Notes: generated by a model not told the origin, from the letters alone. 48,675 nt of DNA from Bdellovibrionales bacterium (GCA_009692515.1 SHZA01000014.1:1-48675), one strand, 5' to 3'; counted from the first letter of the stretch, positions 8,333 through 17,760 are shown. Program-made: numbers and translations.

Positions 8333-9984
8333 AAACCCCGTCCTAAAAGCCAAAATCCAAAGCTTAGAACTAAAAGCCCATAGACTGAAAAACCAGAAAG
8401 CACAGGCCCTTTATCAAGAAAAAGTAGAGCGACTCCCACACCAATGGTGGTTAAGCTGGCAATAGCAGTGTAGAAAAAATAGTTGAGGGAACGAACGGCT
8501 TCTGTGAGAGCTAACAGTTCTTTGCTTTTTAATTCAAAGGCAAAATGATTGTGAGACCAAACTCTGAGAAATCTTTTTAATAATCTTGGAAATGATTCAA
8601 GAGTGTCTTGAAGGTCTCTTCCTAAAATAATTAAATCGTGAGTGAGTCTTTCTTTACTGTATCTAGAAGAGATGACCTGTTTAGCAAGTCGATTTCCTAG
8701 CTGCAATACATCAAATCCCGGGTCCAGTTTTTTGCCTAATCCATCTATGGTCATAATAGATCTGAAAAGAAGCATTAACTCTCTTGGCACCTTTAAATGA
8801 TGTTGGGCTGCGATACTTGTTGACCGAAGAAGAACCTTTCCTGCGTTAACCTCCCCAAGAGACATTCCTATGTACGGAGACATGGTATCCATTAAGTCTT
8901 TTGTTAAAATATTAAGATCGGTCTCTTCAGATGGGGCACAGAGTACTAAGTATTCGGAGGCTAAGCTTTCATAGTCCTCGTCGATGATAGCAATAAAAAT
9001 AGTGATAATACTGTCTTTGACCCTTTTTCCAAGCCTGCCCACAATTCCAAAATCGATAATTCCTATTTTTCCATTTGAAAGAACGAATAAATTTCCAGGA
9101 TGAAGATCTCCATGAAATAGCCCATCATGCATCACCATATGAAAAAAAGCATCGGCGCCAATCTCGATAATGCTTTTAGGATCGATACCAGCCTTTAGAA
9201 TAGCGGTTTTGTCTGAAAACCGAATGCCTTCAAACCTTTCTAAAATCAAAATTCGAGAGGTGCTGTATTGTTCATAAACTATGGGTATCGTTATTTTGGG
9301 GAGGTCTTTTAAGTTGGCTTTTATTTTTCGAATGTTATTAGATTCAACTCGAAAGTCTAATTCAAAGACAATGGTTTGAAAAAATTCTTCAACCAAGCCT
9401 ATAGGATTAAAGATTTGTACTTCAGGAATATATTTTTCCAGTAATACTGCAAGACCTCTTAAAACTGAAATGTCATTTTGAATAATCTTTTCAATTCCGG
9501 GACGCTGAACTTTAACAGCTACTTTTTCACCTGTTTTTAAAACTGCAAAATGCACCTGAGCAATGCTGGCAGCCGCATTTGGAATCTCATCAAAACTTGC
9601 AAACACTTCATCGAATGGGACCTTTAAGTCCTGCTTAATAAAGGAATGAATCTCTTCAAATGAAAGGGTAGTGACTCTGTCTTGAAGTTTAGAAAATTCT
9701 TCTACATAGGCATCTGGAATTAAATCGGAGCGAGTGGCAAGTAGTTGGCCCAATTTTATAAAGGTAGGTCCTAACTCTTCAAAGCTTAAACGAAGTCTTT
9801 CCGGAACTGGAAGTTCTGCATAGCTAGGATTTTCCGTTTCTTTATTGCCTAAAAAGGTTGAAAGATTCATGCGATGAAGCAGATCAATGAAGCCGTGCTT
9901 TGCGAGCACTCGTAGAATTTCCGTAACTCGGCCTACGTTCTTAAAGGCTTGAGCCACATTGGTAGCTGTAGATAATACTTTCAT
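8311..9984 (-). CDS. ubiB: UbiB/ABC1-family atypical kinase
   Basis: A 557-residue protein with the full set of UbiB motifs: KLGQ (77-80), the alanine-rich loop AAASIAQVH (137-145) replacing the usual glycine-rich loop, the lysine VAVKVQRPG (K158), catalytic HGDLHPGN (292-299) and the metal-binding DFG (312-314). Two transmembrane helices occupy the last 55 residues, as in E. coli UbiB. The family supports ubiquinone or other isoprenoid-lipid biosynthesis through ATPase activity. The start codon overlaps the rnr stop by four nt (ATGA), so the genes are coupled. Whether this organism makes ubiquinone or menaquinone cannot be told from the window, so the symbol is by family. Confidence 0.85.
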   Translation of the reverse strand: MKVLSTATNVAQAFKNVGRVTEILRVLAKHGFIDLLHRMNLSTFLGNKETENPSYAELPVPERLRLSFEELGPTFIKLGQLLATRSDLIPDAYVEEFSKLQDRVTTLSFEEIHSFIKQDLKVPFDEVFASFDEIPNAAASIAQVHFAVLKTGEKVAVKVQRPGIEKIIQNDISVLRGLAVLLEKYIPEVQIFNPIGLVEEFFQTIVFELDFRVESNNIRKIKANLKDLPKITIPIVYEQYSTSRILILERFEGIRFSDKTAILKAGIDPKSIIEIGADAFFHMVMHDGLFHGDLHPGNLFVLSNGKIGIIDFGIVGRLGKRVKDSIITIFIAIIDEDYESLASEYLVLCAPSEETDLNILTKDLMDTMSPYIGMSLGEVNAGKVLLRSTSIAAQHHLKVPRELMLLFRSIMTIDGLGKKLDPGFDVLQLGNRLAKQVISSRYSKERLTHDLIILGRDLQDTLESFPRLLKRFLRVWSHNHFAFELKSKELLALTEAVRSLNYFFYTAIASLTTIGVGVALLFLDKGPVLSGFSVYGLLVLSFGFWLLGRGLWAIKKP

Positions 9985-11981
9985 TTTTTCTCAAATAATG
10001 AAAAGGTGATTTGGCCTTCTTCTACTTCAACGGCGAAAACCTGAATTTCCATAGAGTCTCCGACCGATAATACAGTATGGCCAGGACGTTTTCGAAAACA
10101 CATGTGATCTTCGTCAAATTGATAGAAGCCCCCCAAAGCATCAATCGGCAAAAACCCCTCTGTTCCAAATTCTGGAATTTGAATAAAAAGCCCTTTTCCA
10201 ATTAACCCTGAAATGATTCCAGAAAATGTTTCGCCGATCTTGGGTTTCATAAACCAGCATTGCTTTCGCCGAGTAACAAAGCGTTCTGCATCCATAGCTC
10301 GGCGTTCTCGCTCGCTGGTTTTTTCACCTAGACTCACAAAATCAACACCCTCAGTAAACTTATCGGAAAGAGTGAGCTTTAAAATAAATTCTTTTAAGGC
10401 GCGATGCACAATAAGATCGGGGTATCGACGAATAGGAGAGGTGAAATGGGTATAATCCATTAAGGCCAAACCAAAATGGCCTTTGGGTGAGGGTTCATAT
10501 CGGGCCTGTTTTTGAGACCTTAAAATAGCCTGATGTAATGTTTGTGCCCCTTTTTTTCCAATGGTTTCAGATAGAATTTTGGAGAAGGCAATAGGGCTAA
10601 TTTCCTTTAAGACCTGAGTAAAACCTAAACGACGTATTAGAGAATTTACCTCATCAATTTTTTCATGCTCTGGGGTTTCATGAACACGATAAAGAGCACT
10701 GGCCTTTCCAACTCGTAAAGCTTTAGCTACTTCAGAATTTGCCGCAATCATAAACTCTTCAATGAGACGGTGAGCTTCATACCTAGGTCTTCGAATGACG
10801 GTCGTGGGAACTCCCTTGTCATCTAATTCCATTTGACACTCTGGTAAATCAAAATCTAATACTCCACGTTCTTTTCTTTTCTCCGTAAGCTTATGATAGA
10901 GCTCTAAAGCCAGGGTAAGTGGAGTTGTTAAATCCTTAAAAATCTCTCTTTGTTTGTGTTCGTTTTCGTAGAAAGCATGAAGTTGATTATAGGTCACTCT
11001 ACGTGACGTTCTTATGATTCCTTCATAAAAATCGGTCGATTTAACATTGCCGACTCGGTCAAAATGAATCTCAGCATTTAGAGTTAACTTATCTGTCTGC
11101 GGACGGAGACTACAAAGATCGTTGGATAACGTTTCAGGCAGCATGGGAATACAGGTTCCTGGTAAGTACACACTTGTCGATCTTTCAAAAGCAGAATAAT
11201 CAAGTTCGGTTTTGGGACGAACAAAAAAACTAACATCAGCAATGGCAACGTAAAGTGTATAGCCACCCTGACTACCCTCGGTGACTAATATAGCATCATC
11301 AAAGTCCTTAGCATCCTCTCCATCAACGGTGATAAATGGACTGCTCCGTAAATCTTTTCTCTGAGGGGAGGGATTGATTAATTCTTCCTGTCCCCATTGA
11401 ATAGATTGCTCCGCATCGCGAAGCACCTTTTCAGAGAAAACATCTGGAATTCCATATTTTGCGACAGCAATTTTATTATCTAATTTTGGCGATAGCTCTT
11501 TTCCCAGGCACTCGGTAATCGAAACTAAAGCAGGGTTTCGTTGAGTGGGATATTCCACTATTTTGGCAAGTACCCACTGGTGAGATTCTATTTTTAGGAA
11601 GTCTCCAATAACTCCAAAAACATCTCCCCCACTAGTTTCAATGTAGGGATGTCGCTCTGTCTTTTTAAAGACACCTAAAATTTCTCTTTGACTGCGCTGT
11701 ACAATGTTTAATATTTCAGCACAAAATCCTTTTCCATCTCTGTGCAATTTATATTCTATAATATCGCCATCCATGAGTAGTCTGGCTTCATGTCGATTTA
11801 CGTAAGCATCTTTTTGATGAGGATCTGAGCAAATAATAAAGGCAAAACCTTGTGGTTTTTTTTGAACTCGCCCCGTCAGCGCTCGTTTGGGTTTTTTAAA
11901 AAAAGCATTTCCACCTCGCGAACGATGACCGCCTTTTTCCTGTTTTTGATTTTGTTGTTTTGTTTTTTTGCGGTGTCGCAC
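9981..11981 (-). CDS. rnr: Ribonuclease R (RNB-family 3'-5' exoribonuclease)
   Basis: A 666-residue protein. The first 40 residues are rich in Lys, Arg and Gln. Cold-shock-like domains follow (about 40-190). The RNB catalytic domain begins with SSPFITVDGEDAKDFDDA (213-230), where the Asp cluster binds catalytic magnesium; FTSPIRRYPDL is the other family signature. An S1 domain (about 590-660) ends the protein. It is shorter than E. coli RNase R (about 813 residues), mainly at the termini. It degrades structured RNA and takes part in RNA quality control. The start is GTG, with AAAGAGA some distance upstream. It is first in an operon with ubiB. Confidence 0.92.
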   Translation of the reverse strand: MRHRKKTKQQNQKQEKGGHRSRGGNAFFKKPKRALTGRVQKKPQGFAFIICSDPHQKDAYVNRHEARLLMDGDIIEYKLHRDGKGFCAEILNIVQRSQREILGVFKKTERHPYIETSGGDVFGVIGDFLKIESHQWVLAKIVEYPTQRNPALVSITECLGKELSPKLDNKIAVAKYGIPDVFSEKVLRDAEQSIQWGQEELINPSPQRKDLRSSPFITVDGEDAKDFDDAILVTEGSQGGYTLYVAIADVSFFVRPKTELDYSAFERSTSVYLPGTCIPMLPETLSNDLCSLRPQTDKLTLNAEIHFDRVGNVKSTDFYEGIIRTSRRVTYNQLHAFYENEHKQREIFKDLTTPLTLALELYHKLTEKRKERGVLDFDLPECQMELDDKGVPTTVIRRPRYEAHRLIEEFMIAANSEVAKALRVGKASALYRVHETPEHEKIDEVNSLIRRLGFTQVLKEISPIAFSKILSETIGKKGAQTLHQAILRSQKQARYEPSPKGHFGLALMDYTHFTSPIRRYPDLIVHRALKEFILKLTLSDKFTEGVDFVSLGEKTSERERRAMDAERFVTRRKQCWFMKPKIGETFSGIISGLIGKGLFIQIPEFGTEGFLPIDALGGFYQFDEDHMCFRKRPGHTVLSVGDSMEIQVFAVEVEEGQITFSLFEKK

Positions 11982-12144
11982 AGTCGATAGTATCTCTTTC
12001 TAGATGATAATTGTCATGAGTTAAAAATTAAGAGAAGGATAAATTTAAGAAGAAATATTGAGGGCGACCACCATCTGAATTTTTTTAAAAGCTTTTTCCA
12101 CCGCCCTTTAAAATACTGAGCTTATCATCTGTTAATCTAGAAGA

Positions 12145-13386
12145 TTAATTGATTGCATTAGGCGGAGGTAATTTCTTTCCCAAACTCAGTGGAGGCGCTT
12201 TTTGTTGAAAGCTATCTTGATAGGTTCGATTGCCATTGGCAAAAGGTTTTAAGCTTAATTTAGGATTCTCCTGAAGACCAAATGCCAGATCTGCATCCTG
12301 ATTCATCTGATTATTTCTGAGGCTATTAAAATTGGATTGAGGACCCATGCGTTGAGTGGGGGCATATTGATTGTTTCCGGGATAACCTCCGTTGAACTGT
12401 TGGGGATAGCCTCCGTTGAACCGTTGGGGATAGCCTCCGTTAAACTGTTGGGGATAGCCTCCGTTAAACTGTTGGGGATAGCCTCCGTTAAACTGTTGAG
12501 GATTACCATTAGGATTCATCTGAGGAATTGAAGAGGGTTGTCTCCCATTTATCGGATTAGGTGCATTGCCGTTGTCTAATTCAACCCGGCCATATTGTGA
12601 ATTTTGATTAGGTTGAAATTTTAAAAGTGGAGTGACCTGTGCTCCTTTGGGATAGCAAACAATGCTTTCCTGAACACTTGCAGAGGCTGAACTAAAGGTA
12701 TTGTCAATAAACATGGGAACTCCAGTACCTAAACGCGGAGCAAATTTTTCGAATCCGATATTAGCTTTGACCTGTGTATTTGTGGGAAAACAAAGAACGA
12801 GATCATCTTCGGGCTTTTCTAATTTCATCCAGTCGGATCGATTTGTTTTCCTGCCATTAGAGTTTACTTTTGATGCCGTAGGTTCAGAACTTTCAAATGA
12901 GGCTGTGGTTCTTGATGTTTTAATATTGGCACCTGAAGCACGTTCGGAATCCTTCGGAAATACATCTACAATGAGTCGTGAAGGATTTTGCAACCAAAAG
13001 GCATCGACAATAGAATGCGATTGTTTGATGAAGGTACGAATCTCAAAACCGTCAGTGGTATCTGTGTTGATAGAGACAGGTCCAAAGTAGTGACTTTTTT
13101 TAGCGTAAGAATCATTCATAGAGGATTCAGGAATTGCCCCTACTAAGGTTGCTTTACTCACCTGGACCGTCGTTTCTTTTCCTAGCTTATCTGGAATCAA
13201 TCGAATGTTTGGAACCACTTTACTTGGAATCTTATTTGAAAACTCAATAACCAGTCTCTCGAAACCCAGTTTGATATGGCGATTAAAGCGAAACTTCTTA
13301 ATTTGAAGTTGGGCATCATCGTTACTAAAGGCGAAGAATGGGGTGATTGCCAAAATGAATATTGAAAACCATTTCATATTTTGCAT
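12145..13386 (-). CDS. Exported AMIN-like domain protein with Gln/Asn/Gly-rich repeats
   Basis: A 413-residue protein with a signal peptide (cleavage near FAFS-ND). Residues about 30-145 resemble an AMIN-type beta domain (GFERLVIEF near the start, PSRLIVDVFP at the end), a module that targets proteins to peptidoglycan or to secretin and amidase complexes. The rest is low complexity, with five tandem PQQFNGGY octapeptides at about residues 294-334. No amidase domain follows. It probably sits in the periplasm, bound to the cell wall. The ATG at 13386 has AGGTGA nine nt upstream. It is divergent from another repeat-containing exported protein across only 90 bp. The AMIN call is by pattern and is moderately sure. 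Confidence 0.65.
   Translation of the reverse strand: MQNMKWFSIFILAITPFFAFSNDDAQLQIKKFRFNRHIKLGFERLVIEFSNKIPSKVVPNIRLIPDKLGKETTVQVSKATLVGAIPESSMNDSYAKKSHYFGPVSINTDTTDGFEIRTFIKQSHSIVDAFWLQNPSRLIVDVFPKDSERASGANIKTSRTTASFESSEPTASKVNSNGRKTNRSDWMKLEKPEDDLVLCFPTNTQVKANIGFEKFAPRLGTGVPMFIDNTFSSASASVQESIVCYPKGAQVTPLLKFQPNQNSQYGRVELDNGNAPNPINGRQPSSIPQMNPNGNPQQFNGGYPQQFNGGYPQQFNGGYPQRFNGGYPQQFNGGYPGNNQYAPTQRMGPQSNFNSLRNNQMNQDADLAFGLQENPKLSLKPFANGNRTYQDSFQQKAPPLSLGKKLPPPNAIN
12386..12505. repeat. 24-bp minisatellite, five tandem copies, in frame
   Basis: Five 24-bp units (starts at 12386, 12410, 12434, 12458 and 12482) encode PQQFNGGY on the minus strand, one with Arg for Gln. Units differ by only one to three bases, suggesting recent expansion. 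Because the unit is a multiple of three, copy number can change without frameshift. Confidence 0.9.
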
Positions 13387-13485
13387 AGATGTATTTCACC
13401 TGTTAATCAGGTGTCCAAGTACTGGATCGGAAATTTGTGGTAAAATCTTTAAAGTAATCTCAAAATAATTAGACGGGTGGAGTCA

Positions 13486-14664
13486 ATGGCAAGATTTAAG
13501 TTATCTTATTCTAATGTGTATGGCCTATCTTTTAGTCTCCTATTTTTTATTTTGCAGTGCTCCTCTCAAATTCCCAATCTTAATGAATTTAAGCCTTCCG
13601 GTGCCCTAGAGGAGGTTAAAAAAGAGACCGAGCCTTTTTCAGAAACACAGGCGGCGGCTCCTGATAACCCTCTGTTAGTTAATATTAATGAGAGGTTACA
13701 AAGTTTAGGTTATGAGGGATTGGGCCTACAGTTTGAAACTGATGAGACTCTTCTTCTTTTGGGTAGAATTTTTGATTCTCCGATGAGCCAAAATAGGCAA
13801 ATCAAACTTCTCTATACCGGATTAGCAATGTCTTATGACCCTAAGCATCGTTCCTTAACCATAGGCGGAGGAAAAGATCTTAAGGTGATTTTAGATTTTA
13901 TTGATAAGAATATTCCTAAAAGATTGCTGAATGAGAAAATAGAAAATATTCCCCCTGTTTGGATGGTTCCTTCAACACCATCAGCAACTCAGCCTATAGA
14001 GGTGAGTTCCAGTACTATATTGGAGGCATCCTCTTCAACCCTTTCTCAAAACTCTACTTCAACTACGATACCTTCTAATAGTGTTACCACCTCGACCATT
14101 CCTTTAGCCGAATCCACAGCATTAATTAACAGTTCAGCCACTGTAAAAAAAGGTAGAAAAGCAGTTGTAACTTTAAAAAAGAAAACTGCGTTTAAGAAAA
14201 AAATAGGAATCGGCTCGATAGGTTTGAATGCATCCAAAACGGCAAAAAACAGAAAAGTAAGAATCCCTCCAACAGTAATCCCAACTATGATCACGGCACC
14301 CAGTTCAACGGTGACGCCACCCAGCTCAACGGTGACGGTACCCAGCTCAACGGTGACGGTACCCAGCTCAACGGTGACGGTACCCAGCTCAACGGTGACG
14401 ATACCCAGCTCAACGGTGACGGTACCCAGCTCAACGGTGACGGTACCCAGCTCAACGGTGACGGTACCCAGCTCAACGGTGACGGTACCCAGCTCAACGA
14501 TCACGGTACCGAATCAAGAACTGCCCGCGTCCTCTTCCAATAAAGGCAGCAAGGGCGAGGATAATTCAAATTCTGAAGGTGAAGTAGACTCTAAAGTAAA
14601 TTCACCAGAAAAAGAAAAGGCACCCGAAACGCAGTTACAGGCGCCCTTGATAGATGAGATTTAA
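13486..14664 (+). CDS. Exported Ser/Thr/Pro-rich repeat protein
   Basis: About 392 residues from the ATG at 13486; an in-frame GTG at 13477 is possible. The N-terminus is a signal or membrane anchor ending FILQCSS; LQC is a poor lipobox, so lipidation is uncertain. Residues about 65-150 may be one small folded domain. From there to the end it is Ser/Thr/Pro-rich and includes a short Lys-rich block (KKTAFKKK) and ten tandem PSSTVTV heptapeptides. The composition suggests an extended stalk or a surface-exposed wall-spanning segment. It is divergent from the AMIN-like gene. I recognise no family. Confidence 0.65.
   Translation: MARFKLSYSNVYGLSFSLLFFILQCSSQIPNLNEFKPSGALEEVKKETEPFSETQAAAPDNPLLVNINERLQSLGYEGLGLQFETDETLLLLGRIFDSPMSQNRQIKLLYTGLAMSYDPKHRSLTIGGGKDLKVILDFIDKNIPKRLLNEKIENIPPVWMVPSTPSATQPIEVSSSTILEASSSTLSQNSTSTTIPSNSVTTSTIPLAESTALINSSATVKKGRKAVVTLKKKTAFKKKIGIGSIGLNASKTAKNRKVRIPPTVIPTMITAPSSTVTPPSSTVTVPSSTVTVPSSTVTVPSSTVTIPSSTVTVPSSTVTVPSSTVTVPSSTVTVPSSTITVPNQELPASSSNKGSKGEDNSNSEGEVDSKVNSPEKEKAPETQLQAPLIDEI
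14299..14508. repeat. 21-bp minisatellite, ten tandem copies, in frame
   Basis: Ten 21-bp units run from 14299 to 14508 and encode PSSTVTV with rare Pro or Ile changes. The units are nearly identical at DNA level; most read ACGGTGACGGTACCCAGCTC. All lengths are multiples of three. The opposite strand is also open across the array, which is an effect of the repeat and not a gene. Confidence 0.95.
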
Positions 14665-14668
14665 AAAA

Positions 14669-15001
14669 CTAATTAATCGATACGCAATCTTTAATTTCAT
14701 ACATCGTGTGAATATAAATATAATTTGTTCCGGTGCTTTGTCCTCCAGCTGTTACCAAAGATGGCATTATTAATTTGGATTTAATCTGACATTGATAAAC
14801 AAAAGCCTTGAAAGGTTCGGTAGGTCTATTTAGTTTTGCTATGTAATCAACTACCGCTTCATTGGCTGCTATAAATTCTTCATTCGCGATACTTTCTCCT
14901 TTTTTCCAAAGAGATAGTTTTTTTGATGTGAATTCCATTGCGAAAATATTTGAACTAAAAATCCCTAAAAAGACTAATCCTATAAATATTCTATGAATCA
15001 T
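14669..15001 (-). CDS. Small exported protein of unknown function
   Basis: About 110 residues from the ATG at 15001, chosen because GGAG sits seven nt upstream; upstream in-frame starts would add ten residues ahead of the signal peptide. Residues 1-21 form a signal sequence (GIFSSNIFA). The mature part of about 90 residues has two Cys (in YQCQIKS and IKDCVSIN) that could form a disulphide in the periplasm. It ends four nt from the convergent repeat-protein stop. I recognise no family. Confidence 0.55.
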   Translation of the reverse strand: MIHRIFIGLVFLGIFSSNIFAMEFTSKKLSLWKKGESIANEEFIAANEAVVDYIAKLNRPTEPFKAFVYQCQIKSKLIMPSLVTAGGQSTGTNYIYIHTMYEIKDCVSIN

Positions 15002-15049
15002 TTTATTCTCCATAATGTTTATTTTTAACACGACTCACTACCTAGTTCA

Positions 15050-15853
15050 TCATCCTATGATATCTTCCCCACCATCGACTCCTAAAACATTTCCAGTCAT
15101 CCAAATTGCTTCAGGAAGAACTAGCAGAGAAATAATGTTAGCTACATCACGTGGTGTTGTTAATCTTCCGCCTGGGTTTCTTTGAAGGGCACTTTCGATC
15201 ATGATTTCATTTCCTGGAATTTTTCGTAACGCTGGGGTGTCGGTCACTCCCGCACGAATAGCATTAACTGCGATTCCTTTTTTCCCAAGTTCAAGGGCCA
15301 ATTGTCGACAGTGCGATTCCAAGGCGGCTTTTGCAGCAGATACCGCACCATAGGTAGGCCACACTCTAGTTCCGCCACTCGAGGTCATTGCATAAATTCT
15401 TCCCCCTTCTTTAAGAAGGTGGGTGCTTAACAGATCCTGCGTCCAATAAACTAAACTATGGGCCATTACATTTAGTGTCATTTCCATTTGTTCGGGAGAG
15501 ATATGGTCCTTCTCCTCTTCGCTAGTGAAAGGCTTTAAAGTTCCAAAAGCTAAAGAATGGACTAAACAGTGTATGCCGCCATCAGCTGTTTTTTGTAATT
15601 CAGCTAAAATTTCTTTTCGTTTCTCTTTATCAGCAGCATTAACATTAAAGAATTTAGCCTTCACTCCGTGGCCTTCAATTTTTTTAATCACCTCTTCAAC
15701 GTGAGGTTGAGTACCCTTACGATCTAAATGGACCCCCGCTATATTCATTCCTACTTCAGCTAGCCTTAAAGAAATAGCCTCTCCAAAACCACTAGATGCA
15801 CCTAAGACTAAAGCCCATTTACCGTTAACTGATGATGCCACTTTTGACTCCAT
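15050..15853 (-). CDS. Enoyl-ACP reductase, FabL-like SDR
   Basis: A 267-residue short-chain dehydrogenase with the cofactor loop LGASSGFG (17-24) and the enoyl-reductase form of the active site, Tyr followed seven residues later by Lys (YGAVSAAK), rather than the classical YxxxK. The flanking SSGGTRVWPTYG, VNAIRAG, DTPALRKIPG and NPGGRLTTPRD follow FabL (enoyl-ACP reductase III) closely. The reaction would be NAD(P)H-dependent reduction of the trans-2-enoyl-ACP double bond in fatty-acid elongation, in the cytoplasm. The C-terminus carries the usual G..L.VDGG. Gene order is rpoZ, DUF4340, then this gene, with eight nt between the last two. A related carbonyl-reducing SDR remains possible but the YxxxxxxK spacing argues against it. 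Confidence 0.75.
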   Translation of the reverse strand: MESKVASSVNGKWALVLGASSGFGEAISLRLAEVGMNIAGVHLDRKGTQPHVEEVIKKIEGHGVKAKFFNVNAADKEKRKEILAELQKTADGGIHCLVHSLAFGTLKPFTSEEEKDHISPEQMEMTLNVMAHSLVYWTQDLLSTHLLKEGGRIYAMTSSGGTRVWPTYGAVSAAKAALESHCRQLALELGKKGIAVNAIRAGVTDTPALRKIPGNEIMIESALQRNPGGRLTTPRDVANIISLLVLPEAIWMTGNVLGVDGGEDIIG

Positions 15854-15860
15854 TCTATTT

Positions 15861-17294
15861 TTAAGATTTTTTCTGAACCTTAACCGCTTCTTTAGGTTTT
15901 TCTTCAGATTGCAGCAAGCTTTGCTTGGTAATATTTAATTTATCAAAGTCCTCTTTTGTGATTTCAAACATATAAGGCAGTTCGGTCTTTTTTACCTTTA
16001 TTTGTAAACCCTTTGAGGCTTCAAAGGAGAGAGCTAAAACCTCTTTTTCAATTTTGTCCTTTTTGTCAAAAAGAGAAATTTTCAAAAGGGGGTTTTTAAT
16101 CGGATTTTTTGATTCCGCTCCAGATAGGTATTTTACTAGCTGAATGTCTTGTAGTTTTGTGAGAAGCGCATCGACCTGAGTATTATCAATTTTAGCAATA
16201 GGTTCGGCAGCTAACTTCCAATCGGAGGTACCCTCTTTATTAAGTTCAATAGAATTTTTACCAGTTTCTAATTTAATTTTGGCTATTTCATAACGATCAA
16301 ACTTTGCAATATGTCTATCCCGATATTGAAGAGCAGGAGTATTAAGTTTTTCCTCAAGCGTTTTATCTATCTCAAAAATGGTATCTAAATCGGCTCTTTT
16401 AGCAAAAAGAGCCCCTTTGAATTTACCAATAAGAATGATTCGTCGACTTTTATCTGTTTTTACTAAAGTAATCTTTGCTAGCGGCTGATCTAGACCAAAC
16501 TGAGCAGGTTTTTCAGCCTTTTCACTCGCTATTTCAACAGCCTTCAGCTCAAGTAAAGGGGATAAGGTTTTATTCCATTCCAAAGATTCTGCAGGAATAT
16601 TTTCACGACTTAAAGTCCAATTCTCCTTGGAGTCACTAGCAAGAATGATGTTTTCTTTAGGGTTCTGAATTTCAATTTCGGCGATCTCATTTCGATTTAA
16701 ATCGACGACATTTTTATTTCTTAAAGCAAATAAATCCTTATCGAGCGCACTTCGTAAAGAGCGATTGATTTTGAAAACATTCTCAGAACCGGTTACCTTT
16801 GCATAACTACTGTGAGCAATCGGAGTGTCAATTCCAATCCATATCTGCTCGGCAGGACCGACACTATCTTTTTTCAGTTCAATGTGAATAAGCGGCTGAT
16901 TTAAGCCAAAGACAGCTAGGTCTTTGGGGTGTTCGTCTACAATTCGCTCCTGTTTTGCAGAGGTGACAGCCGAAAGTAAAGCAGAGATAGCTAATGAATC
17001 TGCCTGAGCTTGCACAGGGTCTACTAGAAGCCATTCTTGACCCAATTTTTTTAGTTGAAGAGTTTCATATTCTAGTTTTTCAAGAGGAGCACTAGAGCTC
17101 TTTAAAGGGTCATTTTTTAATCTAGTTAATTTGATTTCCAAAATTTGGTCGGACGCTAAGGAGATAAGCCTTTTGGATTGTTCCTCTTGGTCCTTTTGTT
17201 CAGGCCTGTATTTCTGTTCGTAAAGAACATACCAAGCGGTCAAACCAGTAAGAAGGCCTAGCATTATGAGTGTTGAAGTAAAACTTTTCTTCAT
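15861..17294 (-). CDS. Membrane-anchored DUF4340 protein
   Basis: A 477-residue protein with one N-terminal transmembrane helix (about 5-25) and a large periplasmic part built from repeated beta-rich units. Phrases such as FGLNQPLIHIELKK and FGLDQPLAKITLVK, and paired IAEIEIQ and IAKIKLE segments, recur and are typical of DUF4340. In many bacteria DUF4340 genes sit beside a GldG-type ABC export system, but no ABC genes are next to this one. It lies between rpoZ (56 nt upstream) and the FabL-like gene. Its function is not established. Confidence 0.75.
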   Translation of the reverse strand: MKKSFTSTLIMLGLLTGLTAWYVLYEQKYRPEQKDQEEQSKRLISLASDQILEIKLTRLKNDPLKSSSAPLEKLEYETLQLKKLGQEWLLVDPVQAQADSLAISALLSAVTSAKQERIVDEHPKDLAVFGLNQPLIHIELKKDSVGPAEQIWIGIDTPIAHSSYAKVTGSENVFKINRSLRSALDKDLFALRNKNVVDLNRNEIAEIEIQNPKENIILASDSKENWTLSRENIPAESLEWNKTLSPLLELKAVEIASEKAEKPAQFGLDQPLAKITLVKTDKSRRIILIGKFKGALFAKRADLDTIFEIDKTLEEKLNTPALQYRDRHIAKFDRYEIAKIKLETGKNSIELNKEGTSDWKLAAEPIAKIDNTQVDALLTKLQDIQLVKYLSGAESKNPIKNPLLKISLFDKKDKIEKEVLALSFEASKGLQIKVKKTELPYMFEITKEDFDKLNITKQSLLQSEEKPKEAVKVQKKS

Positions 17295-17350
17295 GCGCCA
17301 CTCCTTATGAAACCCATATGGGAATCTATTGGGTTTATTGCAAGTTGATC

Positions 17351-17563
17351 TTAATCTTCGATTTCAGGATCCGTATCAGGACCTTTAGTAACCAATCCTG
17401 CAGCGATTTCTCTAAGCGCTACTACAGCAGGTTTATTTCGTGAACCGGAAACTAAAGGCCTAGAGCCTTTAGTCATTTGCTTCACTCTTTTAGCGGCAAC
17501 ATGAATTAGCTCAAAACGATTAGGGATGATTTCTAAACAGTCTTCTACAGTAATGCGGGCCAC
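17351..17563 (-). CDS. rpoZ: RNA polymerase omega subunit
   Basis: A 70-residue protein starting [20 protein letters not shown], with VAAKRVKQM and [14 protein letters not shown], the standard omega signature. Omega wraps the beta-prime C-terminus and aids assembly of RNA polymerase. The start codon is GTG with a strong AGGAGG five nt upstream. The usual gmk and spoT neighbours are not beside it. Confidence 0.93.
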   Translation of the reverse strand: MARITVEDCLEIIPNRFELIHVAAKRVKQMTKGSRPLVSGSRNKPAVVALREIAAGLVTKGPDTDPEIED

Positions 17564-17724
17564 GTACGCCTCCTGGCTTGGTCTAAAGAACTGGATGTTA
17601 CGGAAATGATTCGGGAAGTCAACCGTAAAAGTAATCTTAGTTAGATTTAATGTCCTTGTGAAGCTGGAGGGTGGGAACGAATTTAAAGGGCCTTAGCCCG
17701 ATGTGATAGGTTTACTGGGGGCCA

Positions 17725-17760
17725 GATAGTTGGGGTGGAAAGGGAAAAACATCAACTATC
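17725..17760. other. Stem-loop in the rpoZ-batD intergenic region
   Basis: The 258-bp gap contains a perfect 8-bp inverted repeat, GATAGTTG (17725-17732) with CAACTATC (17753-17760), and a smaller GGGC-CTTA-GCCC hairpin at 17688-17699. No run of T follows on either strand, so these are not clear terminators. I tested the region by eye against 6S, SRP and tmRNA landmarks and saw none. Confidence 0.35.

Noticed and set aside
12303-12531. Open frames on both strands across the 24-bp repeat
   Set aside because: Same repeat effect; only the minus-strand frame with a signal peptide and AMIN-like domain is a credible gene.
14046-14504. Open frames on the minus strand through the VTVELG-type repeat
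   Set aside because: They come from the 21-bp repeat, which has no stop on either strand; the plus strand has the signal peptide and full gene.
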